64,000 nt of DNA, from assembly GCA_023422565.1 (NCBI GenBank), contig JAFAGR010000096.1, positions 1 through 64,000 of the forward strand. Direction: 5' to 3'. The position numbers were made by a program, and so were the translations under genes. The notes below the pieces were generated by a model. It had not been told where the DNA came from. It saw only the letters and a list, made by a program, of their open reading frames with translations, and made no database searches. The DNA is from Bacteroidota bacterium. GTDB lineage: Bacteria > Bacteroidota > Bacteroidia > Chitinophagales > Chitinophagaceae. Shown here in pieces: positions 54,874-62,916 of the stretch (position 1 is its first letter; each line of letters begins with the position of its first letter).

Positions 54874-56052
54874 CTAAACACTCTCAATTACCATTGCACT
54901 TGCACCGCCACCTCCGTTACATATCCCTGCTGCGCCATATTTCGCGTTATTCGCTTTCAATACATTAAGTAGCGTAACAATTATCCTGGCTCCGCTTGCA
55001 CCAAGTGGGTGACCAATACTTACAGCGCCACCGTGAACGTTTACTTTCGCCGGATCAAGCTTCATGCGTTTTGTATTCTCAATTCCCACAACCGAAAATG
55101 CCTCATTCAATTCCCAGTATGAAATATCCTCCATCTTCAAACCTGCTTTAGCTACAGCTTTTGGAACGGCAACAGAAGGCGTTGTAGTAAACTCAACCGG
55201 TTTTTGTTCTGCATCGGCATAGCCAATTACTTTTCCGATAGGTTTCAACCCCAGGGCATCTGCTTTTTCTTTGCTGATCAACACGAGTGCAGCAGCACCA
55301 TCATTCATTGTAGACGCATTCGCCGCTGTAACGGTACCATCCTTTTTAAAGGCGCCTTTCAACTCAGGGATCTTATCAAATTTTACATTGAAGGGTTCTT
55401 CATCTTTCGCAAATTTTATCGGCTCGCCCTTGCGTTGCGGAATTTCTACCGGCACAATTTCATTGGCAAATTTTCCTTCATTTACTGCGGCCTGGCTGCG
55501 CTTGTAACTCTCTATCGAAAAAGCGTCCTGGTCTTCACGTGAAATTCCGCATGATGATGCACATGCTTCGGCCGCCATTCCCATCGCAAGTCCGTCGTAC
55601 ACATCCGTTAAACCATCTTTCGCCAAACCATCTATCACGCTGGTAGTTCCATATTTATTTCCCCAGCGCATTTTGTCAAGATAAAATGGTGCATTGCTCA
55701 TACTTTCCATTCCGCCCGCAACAACAATGTCCGCATCGCCGAGCATGATACTCTGCGCAGCCTGCGAAATAGCCTTCATCCCGCTTGCGCAAACCTTATT
55801 CACGGTGGTACAATTTACCTCATCAGGAAGCCCTGCAAACTTCGCTGCCTGCCTTGCCGGTGCCTGGCCCACATTCGCCTGAATCACGCATCCCATTAAA
55901 ACATCGTCAACATCTTTTGGGTTTACGCCGGCCTTTTCCAGGGCACCTTTAATAGCAATGGCGCCAAGCTGAGTAGCCGTGAAATCTTTTAATGATCCGC
56001 CAAAACTGCCGATTGGTGTTCTTACCGCCGAAAGGATATACACTTCTTTCAT
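54874..56052 (-). CDS. Acetyl-CoA C-acetyltransferase (thiolase)
   Basis: A 392-residue thiolase, condensing or cleaving acetoacetyl-CoA. Seen: MKEVYILSAVRTPIGSFGGSL, nucleophile C88 in NKVCASGMKAI, GGMESMSNAPF, and the C-terminal GHPLGASGARI and CNGGGGASAM with the catalytic histidine and second cysteine. Biosynthetic versus degradative use cannot be told; no other fatty-acid genes adjoin it. I start at ATG 56052; an in-frame ATG at 56061 adds three residues. A TAACTTTG box lies 10-19 bases upstream. Confidence 0.95.
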   Translation of the reverse strand: MKEVYILSAVRTPIGSFGGSLKDFTATQLGAIAIKGALEKAGVNPKDVDDVLMGCVIQANVGQAPARQAAKFAGLPDEVNCTTVNKVCASGMKAISQAAQSIMLGDADIVVAGGMESMSNAPFYLDKMRWGNKYGTTSVIDGLAKDGLTDVYDGLAMGMAAEACASSCGISREDQDAFSIESYKRSQAAVNEGKFANEIVPVEIPQRKGEPIKFAKDEEPFNVKFDKIPELKGAFKKDGTVTAANASTMNDGAAALVLISKEKADALGLKPIGKVIGYADAEQKPVEFTTTPSVAVPKAVAKAGLKMEDISYWELNEAFSVVGIENTKRMKLDPAKVNVHGGAVSIGHPLGASGARIIVTLLNVLKANNAKYGAAGICNGGGGASAMVIESV

Positions 56053-56071
56053 TATTATCATTTTAGAGGCG

Positions 56072-56079
56072 CAAAGTTA
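56072..56079 (-). promoter_or_regulatory. -7 box for the thiolase gene
   Basis: TAACTTTG on the minus strand, 10 bases before the ATG at 56061 and 19 before the ATG at 56052. Confidence 0.5.
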
Positions 56080-56141
56080 GCGATTTTGGGCATGTATGTT
56101 GCAGCCGCCAACTTCCGGCATATTTACCTTATATTATAAGC

Positions 56142-57962
56142 ATGAAAATTTTCTGGCATTATATCCGTCCGCATAAATGGCTTGTGGTATTGGCTCTTAC
56201 CCTCGCAGGCATAGCCCAGGTACTTACTTTCCTCGACCCCGTAATTTTCGGAAAGATCATTGACGAATACGCAATGAACACCGGTGATAAAACTGAACAG
56301 GAATTGATCCGTGGCATCCTCTACCTGTTGGGACTCGCCGTTGCAGTGGCCATGGGCGCCCGCCTCGCGCGAACGCTGCAGGAATATGTGGTTCGAATGG
56401 TGGTTCAGAAATTCGGAATGAACGTTTTTGACGATGGCCTGAAACAAACACTACGACTCTCTTTTCAAGAGTTTGAAGACCAGCGAAGCGGTGAAACCTT
56501 ATCCATTCTTCAAAAAACAAAACGCGATACGGAGAAGTTTGTCACCGAGGCGATCCATGTCGTGTTCAGCACGGTGGTGGGCCTTGGCTTTCTCTCTTAC
56601 TACGCAGTTACGAGAAGCTGGCTTCTTGTGCCCGTTTTCCTTGTTGGCGTGGTTTTGCTTGGCGGACTAACGGGAATGCTTAGCCGAAAAATAAAAACCA
56701 TTCAGCGAAAAATATTCCGGGAAAATTCAAAGATGTCGGGAAATATCACGGAATCGCTCCGGAATATTGAACTTGTAAAAAGCCTGGGGCTTACCTATCC
56801 CGAGATCCGAAGACTGAAAGGGTTTACACAAAAGATCTACAACCTTGAAATGCAAAAGGTGAAAAGAGTAAGAACATTGAGCTTTCTGCAGGGAACAACA
56901 CTCAATCTTTTAAAGCAATCTATACTGTTCATCTTGCTTTGGCTGATCTTCAGAAAAGTGTTAACCACCGGAGAACTTATTTCCATGCAGGTAATCATGA
57001 ACGCGATCTTTATGCCTTTGCAGGACCTTGGCAACATCATCCTATCTTACAAGGAAGCGCAGGTATCCCTCCAAAATTTTGATGCGCTGATGAAGAAACC
57101 GGTTGAAAGGCGACCCGAAGACCCCATCGAATTGGGAGAGGTTGAATCGCTTGAATTCAATAATGTGGTGTTCAGGCACAGATCGGCGAATACGAATTCG
57201 ATCGACGGCATTTCGTTCAGGGCAAAACTGGGAGACTCGATCGCATTCGTTGGCCCATCAGGTTCCGGTAAATCCACACTAATTAAACTGTTGGTCGGCC
57301 TTTACACGCCAACTTCAGGGAATATTTATTTCGACGGTGTATCGGTTAGGGATATACGCTATAACCGTATTCGCAGGCAAATAGGTTTTGTAACGCAGGA
57401 GACTCAGCTTTTTTCCGGAACTATCCGCGAAAACCTGCAGTTCATTAAACCCGGGGCGACCGATGAGGAAATGCTTTCGGCCTTAAAGCGTGCCTCCGCC
57501 TACACTTTATTAGAAAAAGGAAACAAGGGGCTCGACCTTGTGCTCGGCGAAGGAGGAACCAAACTTTCCGGAGGGGAAAAACAGCGCCTGTCAATTGCCC
57601 GCGCGATGTTGAGAAACCCGCGCATCCTGATTTTTGATGAAGCAACGGCCTCCCTGGACTCGCTCACCGAAGAAGAGATCACGCAAACCATCGGCAACAT
57701 TGCCGGCGAAAAGCAACAGATCATACTAACTATCGCGCATAGACTAAGTACAATAATGCATGCTAATATAATTCACGTTCTTGAAAAAGGAAGGATCACT
57801 GAATCAGGAACCCATGCAGAACTGCTTGAGCAGAAAGGACTGTATTATGCAATGTGGCGCCAGCAAATTGGTGAACGCAAACTTCCGGAAATGAAAATAG
57901 TCTCACCGGCCGGTGAGACTATTTCCGTTAATGATGAAGATTCAGGAATTATTTCTTCTTGA
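56142..57962 (+). CDS. ABC exporter, fused permease-ATPase
   Basis: A 606-residue half-transporter. Membrane domain at about 1-320, beginning MKIFWHYIRPHKWLVVLALTLAG; ATPase with Walker A VGPSGSGKSTLIKLL near 370, signature LSGGEKQRLSIARAM near 475, and a canonical Walker B ILIFDEATASLD near 497. It should work as a homodimer for lipids or drugs, or pair with the Walker-B-variant exporter at 24733. The C-terminal ~40 residues beyond the ATPase contain a 30-base palindrome in the DNA. The last 14 bases overlap the converging PepSY-like lipoprotein gene. Confidence 0.92.
   Translation: MKIFWHYIRPHKWLVVLALTLAGIAQVLTFLDPVIFGKIIDEYAMNTGDKTEQELIRGILYLLGLAVAVAMGARLARTLQEYVVRMVVQKFGMNVFDDGLKQTLRLSFQEFEDQRSGETLSILQKTKRDTEKFVTEAIHVVFSTVVGLGFLSYYAVTRSWLLVPVFLVGVVLLGGLTGMLSRKIKTIQRKIFRENSKMSGNITESLRNIELVKSLGLTYPEIRRLKGFTQKIYNLEMQKVKRVRTLSFLQGTTLNLLKQSILFILLWLIFRKVLTTGELISMQVIMNAIFMPLQDLGNIILSYKEAQVSLQNFDALMKKPVERRPEDPIELGEVESLEFNNVVFRHRSANTNSIDGISFRAKLGDSIAFVGPSGSGKSTLIKLLVGLYTPTSGNIYFDGVSVRDIRYNRIRRQIGFVTQETQLFSGTIRENLQFIKPGATDEEMLSALKRASAYTLLEKGNKGLDLVLGEGGTKLSGGEKQRLSIARAMLRNPRILIFDEATASLDSLTEEEITQTIGNIAGEKQQIILTIAHRLSTIMHANIIHVLEKGRITESGTHAELLEQKGLYYAMWRQQIGERKLPEMKIVSPAGETISVNDEDSGIISS
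57895..57924. terminator. 30-base perfect palindrome inside the ABC exporter 3' end
   Basis: Perfect 15-bp arms (57895-57909 with 57910-57924) with a GC-rich centre and A/T outer ends, 36 bases before the exporter stop and 25 beyond the stop of the converging lipoprotein gene. It fits a terminator hairpin for the minus-strand gene placed inside a neighbour's coding sequence. Confidence 0.65.
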
Positions 57963-58521
57963 ATACTTCACCATTCGGGAGAAGTTTCAATTTTACTTTA
58001 TCGTCTCCCTTATTAAGTTCAACTTCATACATTTCCATGTTTTTGTCGTTTTCCTTATCCACTTCCGTTACAGTATAGCCGGCATAATTGTCGGTTATAT
58101 ATTTATTTACGGCAGCAGGAAGGTCTTTGTGCGCAATTTTAGTGGATGTTTTTGCCCACTCGCCCGATTGGCTGTACCAATCCATGTAATCCCTTCCGTC
58201 ATTATTATAACGAACATAGTAATATGACTGATCCATGCTCCATCCTTCGTCTTCAGCGCTTGGCTGATATCTGCTCCAGGTCACTTTATCTGCCTTTGGA
58301 TACTTAGTTGTGAAGGTAGTCCTCACATTTTCAGGAACCTCATCGTTTGTAATTTCAACTGAACTTCCGGGCGCCGGAGTGGTTACCACCATGGCCGAGG
58401 TGTCGGCTGCTGCTGTGGTTGAGGCATCATCTGTTACCACCGTGGTTTCATCTGTTTTGTTGTTGCTGCACGCTGCAAAAAATAATGCAGACGCCAGAAC
58501 TAATGCACTTGCTTTCATCAT
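57949..58521 (-). CDS. PepSY-like domain lipoprotein
   Basis: A 190-residue lipoprotein (signal with lipobox LFFAACSNN, cysteine at about 18), a Thr/Ala/Val-rich linker to about 60, then two PepSY-like repeats: VPENVRTTFTTKYPKADKVTW with YYVRYNNDGRDYMDWYSQSG, and LPAAVNKYITDNYAGYTVTE with YEVELNKGDDKVKLKLLPNG. Such small Bacteroidota proteins resemble periplasmic beta-lactamase-inhibitor-like folds; role unknown. Its stop lies inside the end of the exporter gene. Confidence 0.82.
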   Translation of the reverse strand: MMKASALVLASALFFAACSNNKTDETTVVTDDASTTAAADTSAMVVTTPAPGSSVEITNDEVPENVRTTFTTKYPKADKVTWSRYQPSAEDEGWSMDQSYYYVRYNNDGRDYMDWYSQSGEWAKTSTKIAHKDLPAAVNKYITDNYAGYTVTEVDKENDKNMEMYEVELNKGDDKVKLKLLPNGEVFKKK

Positions 58522-58692
58522 AAAGTTTAATTTGATTTATTCTTTATGGTAAAAAAACTATGCCAAAGGAAGATTTGCCTTTGAAAATTTGCCACTTCCG
58601 ATGTGGATATGTTGAAAATTAGCCTGGAAAATTTTTCGTACGGGAATATAATTTGCACAGGAACAGCGAACAACAATTTCAAAAACATATTT

Positions 58693-59103
58693 ATGAAAAA
58701 AATTCTCCTCCGGGTTTTATCAGCCTTCTTATTCATCGCATTTACTGCCGGACCCGTTGACGCGGTTTCTCCTGCCACAGTTCCCTCTACGGAAAGCAAC
58801 CCCGTGAAAACTTTCCATAGTGCAGTGAAAGAGTTTCGAAAACTTCCGCGTGAAGAAAAAAAGTCGCGCATCAAGGAAGCGAAAAAAGTATTGAAAGATT
58901 TTAAAAAACAGAAGCGTGCAGGAGCCGACAGGCCCGAAAAAGCCGTGCTGATAATTCTTGCGATACTTTTACCACCGTTAGCCGTTTATTTGCATCAACA
59001 GGAGATCAATAATAAATTCTGGATCAGCCTTCTACTAACCCTGCTCTTTTGGCTTCCGGGAGTGATATACGCCTTAGTGGTAGTGCTGGATGCAGATTCA
59101 TAA
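58693..59103 (+). CDS. YqaE/Pmp3-type membrane protein with signal peptide and basic helix
   Basis: A 136-residue protein: signal peptide (MKKILLRVLSAFLFIAFTAGPVDA), a very basic helical stretch (FRKLPREEKKSRIKEAKKV, LKDFKKQKRAG) and a C-terminal Pmp3/YqaE double helix (VLIILAILLPPLAVYLHQQ and FWISLLLTLLFWLPGVIYALVVV). Pmp3 family proteins are small stress-related membrane proteins; here the family domain sits behind an exported basic region, an arrangement I associate with Bacteroidota. I start at ATG 58693, since the longer frame from 58603 adds sequence before the signal peptide. Confidence 0.83.
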   Translation: MKKILLRVLSAFLFIAFTAGPVDAVSPATVPSTESNPVKTFHSAVKEFRKLPREEKKSRIKEAKKVLKDFKKQKRAGADRPEKAVLIILAILLPPLAVYLHQQEINNKFWISLLLTLLFWLPGVIYALVVVLDADS

Positions 59104-59128
59104 TTCTTCATTTTAAGCGATTTGATTT

Positions 59129-59214
59129 GGGCGTTGCCCCGACCGAAACGTCGGGGCCGGGCTCTCTGTCCGCCGCAGGCGTACTGCCTATCCCTAACGC
59201 GTGACATCGCGTGA
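59129..59214. other. GC-rich structured non-coding element
   Basis: In the 132-base gap between the YqaE and permease genes: GCGTT (59131-59135) pairs with AACGC (59196-59200); inside are a 7-bp hairpin CCCCGAC/GTCGGGG (59137-59143, 59150-59156) and GCAG/CTGC (59175-59178, 59184-59187). CGCGTGA repeats at 59198 and 59208. The opening GGGCGTT and closing CCCTAACGC are, from memory, hallmarks of a dispersed intergenic repeat in other Bacteroidota. The GC content clearly exceeds that of the neighbours. Confidence 0.55.
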
Positions 59215-59235
59215 TAAATTAACTGTCCACTCAAA

Positions 59236-60270
59236 TTATGATCTGACCCTTGGATCAAACCAACGGTAAAGGATATCCGTAAACAAGTTAATGATAAGGA
59301 AAAGGCATGCAGAAATCAGAACCGCTCCCATCACTACAGGATAGTCCAACTTTTCAAGTGCGTTCACCGTTACCTTCCCTAAACCATTCCATCCAAAAAT
59401 ATACTCTATAAAAAAAGCACCGGCTAGCAGTTCGGCAAACCAACCGGTTATTACTGTTATTACCGGGTTCATCGCGTTGGGCAAGGCATGCCTGAATATT
59501 ACTTTTCCCTTACTCAGGCCCTTTGCATATGCGGTTCTGATGTAATCTTTTTGAAGTTCATTCAACATGGCGCTTCGCGTGATCTGGCAAATGATGGCCA
59601 GCGGGCGTATGCCAAGTGTGAGAGAAGGTAATATTAAATTTTTTATCCTAAGCACCGGCTCTCCCGTTACTTCATTCACTTCGTATAGGCTCCCGCTAAA
59701 ATTCAGGCCGGTATAAGGTTGAAGCAAGATTCCGAAAACATAAGCAATGATTATCGCCATAAAGAAAGACGGCGCTGAAATGCCGGCTACGGAAGCAAGC
59801 ACCGTAGACGTATCTAACCATCTTCCTTTATTAACTGCAGCAATGATTCCGAACAGAATTCCAAAAACAATGGCAAAAGCCATTGCCGCAACTGCGAGTA
59901 TTATGGTGGCCGGTAAAACCTGCATCAACATTTCTGCAACCGGCCGGCGCGTTTGATAACTTTTTCCCAGATACGGTATTTTGATACCGAATTTGTTTTC
60001 ATCACCAATAAAAAAACCTTTAAGCCCTTTTCTGCTTATATCCTCTGCAGAATGAACGCTTACCGGAGATACATCATTTGCATAAAGTAGAAATTGTTTC
60101 CAAACCGGTTTGTCAAGATTAAGTTCCTGCCTGATGTTTAAAAGAGTTTTTTGATCTCCGGTCTGCCCTACCAACATCCTGTCCGGATCACCAATGCCCT
60201 GGAACATCAAAAAAACGAGTAGAACGATCCCCGCCAAAACCAAAAATGCATGGAAAGATCGTTTGATCAT
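59236..60270 (-). CDS. ABC transporter permease, DppB/OppB type
   Basis: A 344-residue inner-membrane permease of the peptide/nickel class. N-terminal helix AFLVLAGIVLLVFLMFQGIGDP, then the periplasmic loop region with DPDRMLVGQT and IRQELNLDKPVWKQF, and the BPD_transp domain ending with the EAA-like loop DYIRTAYAKGLSKGKVIFRHALPNAMNPVIT. No partner permease (DppC), ATPase or binding protein adjoins it, so partners must be elsewhere. A loop insertion near residues 65-105 (VHSAEDISRKGLKGFFIGDE) is larger than in enterobacterial DppB. Confidence 0.9.
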   Translation of the reverse strand: MIKRSFHAFLVLAGIVLLVFLMFQGIGDPDRMLVGQTGDQKTLLNIRQELNLDKPVWKQFLLYANDVSPVSVHSAEDISRKGLKGFFIGDENKFGIKIPYLGKSYQTRRPVAEMLMQVLPATIILAVAAMAFAIVFGILFGIIAAVNKGRWLDTSTVLASVAGISAPSFFMAIIIAYVFGILLQPYTGLNFSGSLYEVNEVTGEPVLRIKNLILPSLTLGIRPLAIICQITRSAMLNELQKDYIRTAYAKGLSKGKVIFRHALPNAMNPVITVITGWFAELLAGAFFIEYIFGWNGLGKVTVNALEKLDYPVVMGAVLISACLFLIINLFTDILYRWFDPRVRS

Positions 60271-60319
60271 AAACTATGTATTTCTTTGATGAACTAGAAA
60301 CCAGGAACTACAGACTAAC

Positions 60320-61432
60320 TCAAAGTTTCACCTCATCAAAACCTGCCCAGCCCCACTTGTCAACCACTACCGCACCTTTCATCTTGTACAACGTGGGCGT
60401 ACTGCGGGCTGCAGTTTTAATTGCCGTAGCGTCGAGCGAAAAAATGCCATCAACCTTAACGCCATGACTATTGAGGAAAATCTCCACACTTCTCCGTTGT
60501 GAAGAAGCCACGTAAACCGGCCGGTCCGAAGTTTCAACTATCTCTTTAAAATCGTCGAGCCACTTTTTCGAATCCTCGTTTATTTCCTGTAGAAATAGTA
60601 AATAGAAAACCGTTTCACCGGTAAATATGCTTTCCGTAACATCATTGCCCGAACTGTCTGCCAAATGAAAATCATTTATCAATGGAATGTTGTTCCTACC
60701 CTTTTCAATTAACTTCTGAGTCCGGTCAACAAATTCCCATGTACTGTCCGGCAGTGCATCTGCCGTAAACTCTTTTTGTTCTGAACCTTTTTTGTAAACA
60801 AATACATAATCAAATTTATCCTGAACTGCATCTGCAGGCATTTCGCGAAGCTTCATAATATTATTTCCTTTTTTAAAAGGGAGGCAGTCAACCACGGGGA
60901 GATAGCGAAGCACATACCATTGCAGAAAGAGAGTGGCAAGTGTGGCCACCAAAATGAGCGTTCCGGAAATAAATCTTTTTGCAAGCGGATTAATGAAGCG
61001 TTGGCCGATAATTAAAACTAATATAAGTACAAGCAGGATAATGTCTTTAGCAAAGGTTTGCATGGGCGTGATGGGAATACAATCGCCAAAACAGCCACAG
61101 GCGCGGATCTTACCGCTGAAAAGAACATAACTGGTTAAGAAAGTAAAAAGGATCATCAATAACAGTAACAAAACAGTAGTGAGTTTTCTTTGAAAGCCCA
61201 ATAACAAGGCCACACCCAGCACCACTTCAAGGGTGATCATCACAATGGAAAAACCAAGCGCATAATCATTTAACGAACTCATCAGTCCCGGCATCCAGCC
61301 CTCGTGCGAAAAGGCTTCAAAGAACTCCTGCATCTTATAGGCGAGGCCGCGCGGATCAATTGCCTTGACGAGGCCGCTGAATATAAAAAGTACACCGGTT
61401 ATAAATCTTGCAACGTTTACTACGATCTTCAT
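60320..61432 (-). CDS. BT_3928 family protein: DoxX/MauE membrane domain with thioredoxin-like end
   Basis: A 370-residue inner-membrane protein. Four helices at ~1-145 make a DoxX/MauE domain (VARFITGVLFIFSGLVKAIDPRG) containing the cysteine motif CGCFGDC near 115, followed by a fifth helix near 160 and a C-terminal thioredoxin-like region (FYLLFLQEINEDSKKWLDDF, STPTLYKMKGAVVVDKWG) without a visible CxxC. This is the Bacteroidota BT_3928 family; a role in disulfide or redox handling in the envelope is inference. It is 4 bases after DUF1599, opposite folP, a conserved neighbourhood as I recall. Confidence 0.85.
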   Translation of the reverse strand: MKIVVNVARFITGVLFIFSGLVKAIDPRGLAYKMQEFFEAFSHEGWMPGLMSSLNDYALGFSIVMITLEVVLGVALLLGFQRKLTTVLLLLLMILFTFLTSYVLFSGKIRACGCFGDCIPITPMQTFAKDIILLVLILVLIIGQRFINPLAKRFISGTLILVATLATLFLQWYVLRYLPVVDCLPFKKGNNIMKLREMPADAVQDKFDYVFVYKKGSEQKEFTADALPDSTWEFVDRTQKLIEKGRNNIPLINDFHLADSSGNDVTESIFTGETVFYLLFLQEINEDSKKWLDDFKEIVETSDRPVYVASSQRRSVEIFLNSHGVKVDGIFSLDATAIKTAARSTPTLYKMKGAVVVDKWGWAGFDEVKL

Positions 61433-61436
61433 AATA

Positions 61437-61979
61437 TTAATGTTTTCCTTCTCCTATCATTATAAGTGCAAAAGCGGAGTAATTCAAAATGTCAAAGAAG
61501 TTTGCATCAACTCCCTCACTTGCAATGGTAACTCCATCGTTACCGATTATCTGTTTTATTCGGAGTATTTTAGCCAGTATCAGGTCAGTGTAACTTTCCT
61601 GGCTCATTTCCCTCCAGGCTTCTCCGTAATCATGGTTCTTATCTGCCATCAATTGCTTCGCGCGGTTCACCTGGGCGTCATACAGATTCTGCACCTCGCT
61701 TACCGAAAGCATCTCAACTTCCTCGCTCCCCAATTCAAGCTGAACCAGGCCTATTATCGCATAATTTAAAATTCCCTGGAACTCCGACCGGATGTCGTCC
61801 CCAATCTTTTGGGTTTTCTTTTCCTGTATGGTACGAATTCGCTTTGCCTTAATATATATCTGGTCAGCAATGGAAATTGTACGGTACACTCTCCATGAAG
61901 TGCCATAGTCCTTTGTTTTCTTGAGAAAAGTTTCCCTGCAAGAATTCACTGCCTCATCGTACTGCAAATTTGTATGCAT
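61437..61979 (-). CDS. DUF1599 domain protein
   Basis: A 180-residue soluble protein with two copies of the DUF1599 motif: FLKKTKDYGTSWRVYRTISIADQIYIKAKRIRTIQ and MADKNHDYGEAWREMSQESYTDLILAKILRIKQI, each followed by a FxGILNYA or FFDILNYSAF segment. The fold has been called nucleotide-modification-associated domain 1; biochemical role is unknown. I start at ATG 61979; the TTG six bases before is less likely. Divergent from folP by 68 bases and upstream of the BT_3928 gene by 4. Confidence 0.87.
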   Translation of the reverse strand: MHTNLQYDEAVNSCRETFLKKTKDYGTSWRVYRTISIADQIYIKAKRIRTIQEKKTQKIGDDIRSEFQGILNYAIIGLVQLELGSEEVEMLSVSEVQNLYDAQVNRAKQLMADKNHDYGEAWREMSQESYTDLILAKILRIKQIIGNDGVTIASEGVDANFFDILNYSAFALIMIGEGKH

Positions 61980-62047
61980 AAGCAAGCCTGTTTGGTGGCC
62001 AAATTAATGGCAACTTTGTATATCTTCAAAAATACAATTAACCCTGT

Positions 62048-62884
62048 ATGTTCTCACTTAATCTCAAGGGAAATCTGCTGGCTTCAGATGATGTAATGAT
62101 AATGGGCATCCTCAACATCACACCTGATTCTTTTTTTACATCCAATTGGCAAAGCAGCAAGGCCGAAATTATTACCATGGTGGAAGTGATGTTGAAAAAT
62201 GGAATGGATATGATTGATATAGGCGGACAAAGCACAAGGCCGGGCAGCGAAAGAATTTCAGAAAAAGAAGAACTTTCGCGAATTCTGCCTGTAATACAAA
62301 TTATACATAAAGAATTTCCCCAACTTCCTGTTTCTGTAGATACCTATCAATCCCGCGTAGCCGAAGAAGCAGTAAATGCAGGAGCTTCCATTATCAACGA
62401 CATCAGCGGAGGTGATATGGACAATGCCATGCTGAAAACCGTGGCTGCGCTCGGTGTGCCTTATGTATGCATGCACATGCAGGGGAGGCCGGAAACGATG
62501 CAGGAAAATCCGGTTTACAATGATGTGGCTTCCGAAGTTTTCAGAGCCCTGGCCTATAAAACTGAAAAGTGCCTCGCAGCCGGAATTAAAGATGTGATAC
62601 TTGATCCCGGCTTCGGGTTCGGAAAAAATATTGACCACAACTTCAGGCTACTGAATCGCCTCAGCGATTTTAAAATGCTCGGCAAGCCAGTTATGGCCGG
62701 ACTTTCCCGAAAAAGTTTAATATTCAAAACCCTGGGGATAACCGCTGCCGAATCCAGGAACGGCACAACGGTTATGAACACATTGGCAGTGTTAAACGGT
62801 GCAAACATCCTTCGCGTTCACGATGTGCCGGAAGCCAATGAAGTGCGCAAACTGATTCGTGCATATAAAAAAGCCGCTTCATAA
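62048..62884 (+). CDS. folP: Dihydropteroate synthase
   Basis: A 278-residue folate enzyme joining hydroxymethyl-dihydropterin diphosphate with p-aminobenzoate; the sulfonamide target. Seen: MGILNITPDSFF, DIGGQSTRPGSERIS, VSVDTYQSRVAEEAV, IINDISGG, ILDPGFGFGKN, and the C-terminal GLSRKSLIF with NGANILRVHDV. Length normal. The last codons and stop are part of a hairpin terminator. Confidence 0.96.
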   Translation: MFSLNLKGNLLASDDVMIMGILNITPDSFFTSNWQSSKAEIITMVEVMLKNGMDMIDIGGQSTRPGSERISEKEELSRILPVIQIIHKEFPQLPVSVDTYQSRVAEEAVNAGASIINDISGGDMDNAMLKTVAALGVPYVCMHMQGRPETMQENPVYNDVASEVFRALAYKTEKCLAAGIKDVILDPGFGFGKNIDHNFRLLNRLSDFKMLGKPVMAGLSRKSLIFKTLGITAAESRNGTTVMNTLAVLNGANILRVHDVPEANEVRKLIRAYKKAAS

Positions 62885-62912
62885 CGGAAGCGGCTAATCG
62901 AAGATTTTTTTT
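62872..62912. terminator. Terminator hairpin around the folP stop codon
   Basis: A 9-bp perfect stem (62872-62880 with 62887-62895) whose 6-base loop contains the folP TAA. Plus strand has an eight-T run at 62905-62912; the minus strand has T5 right after the stem, so it also ends the FKBP gene. Confidence 0.8.
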
Positions 62913-62916
62913 GTTG

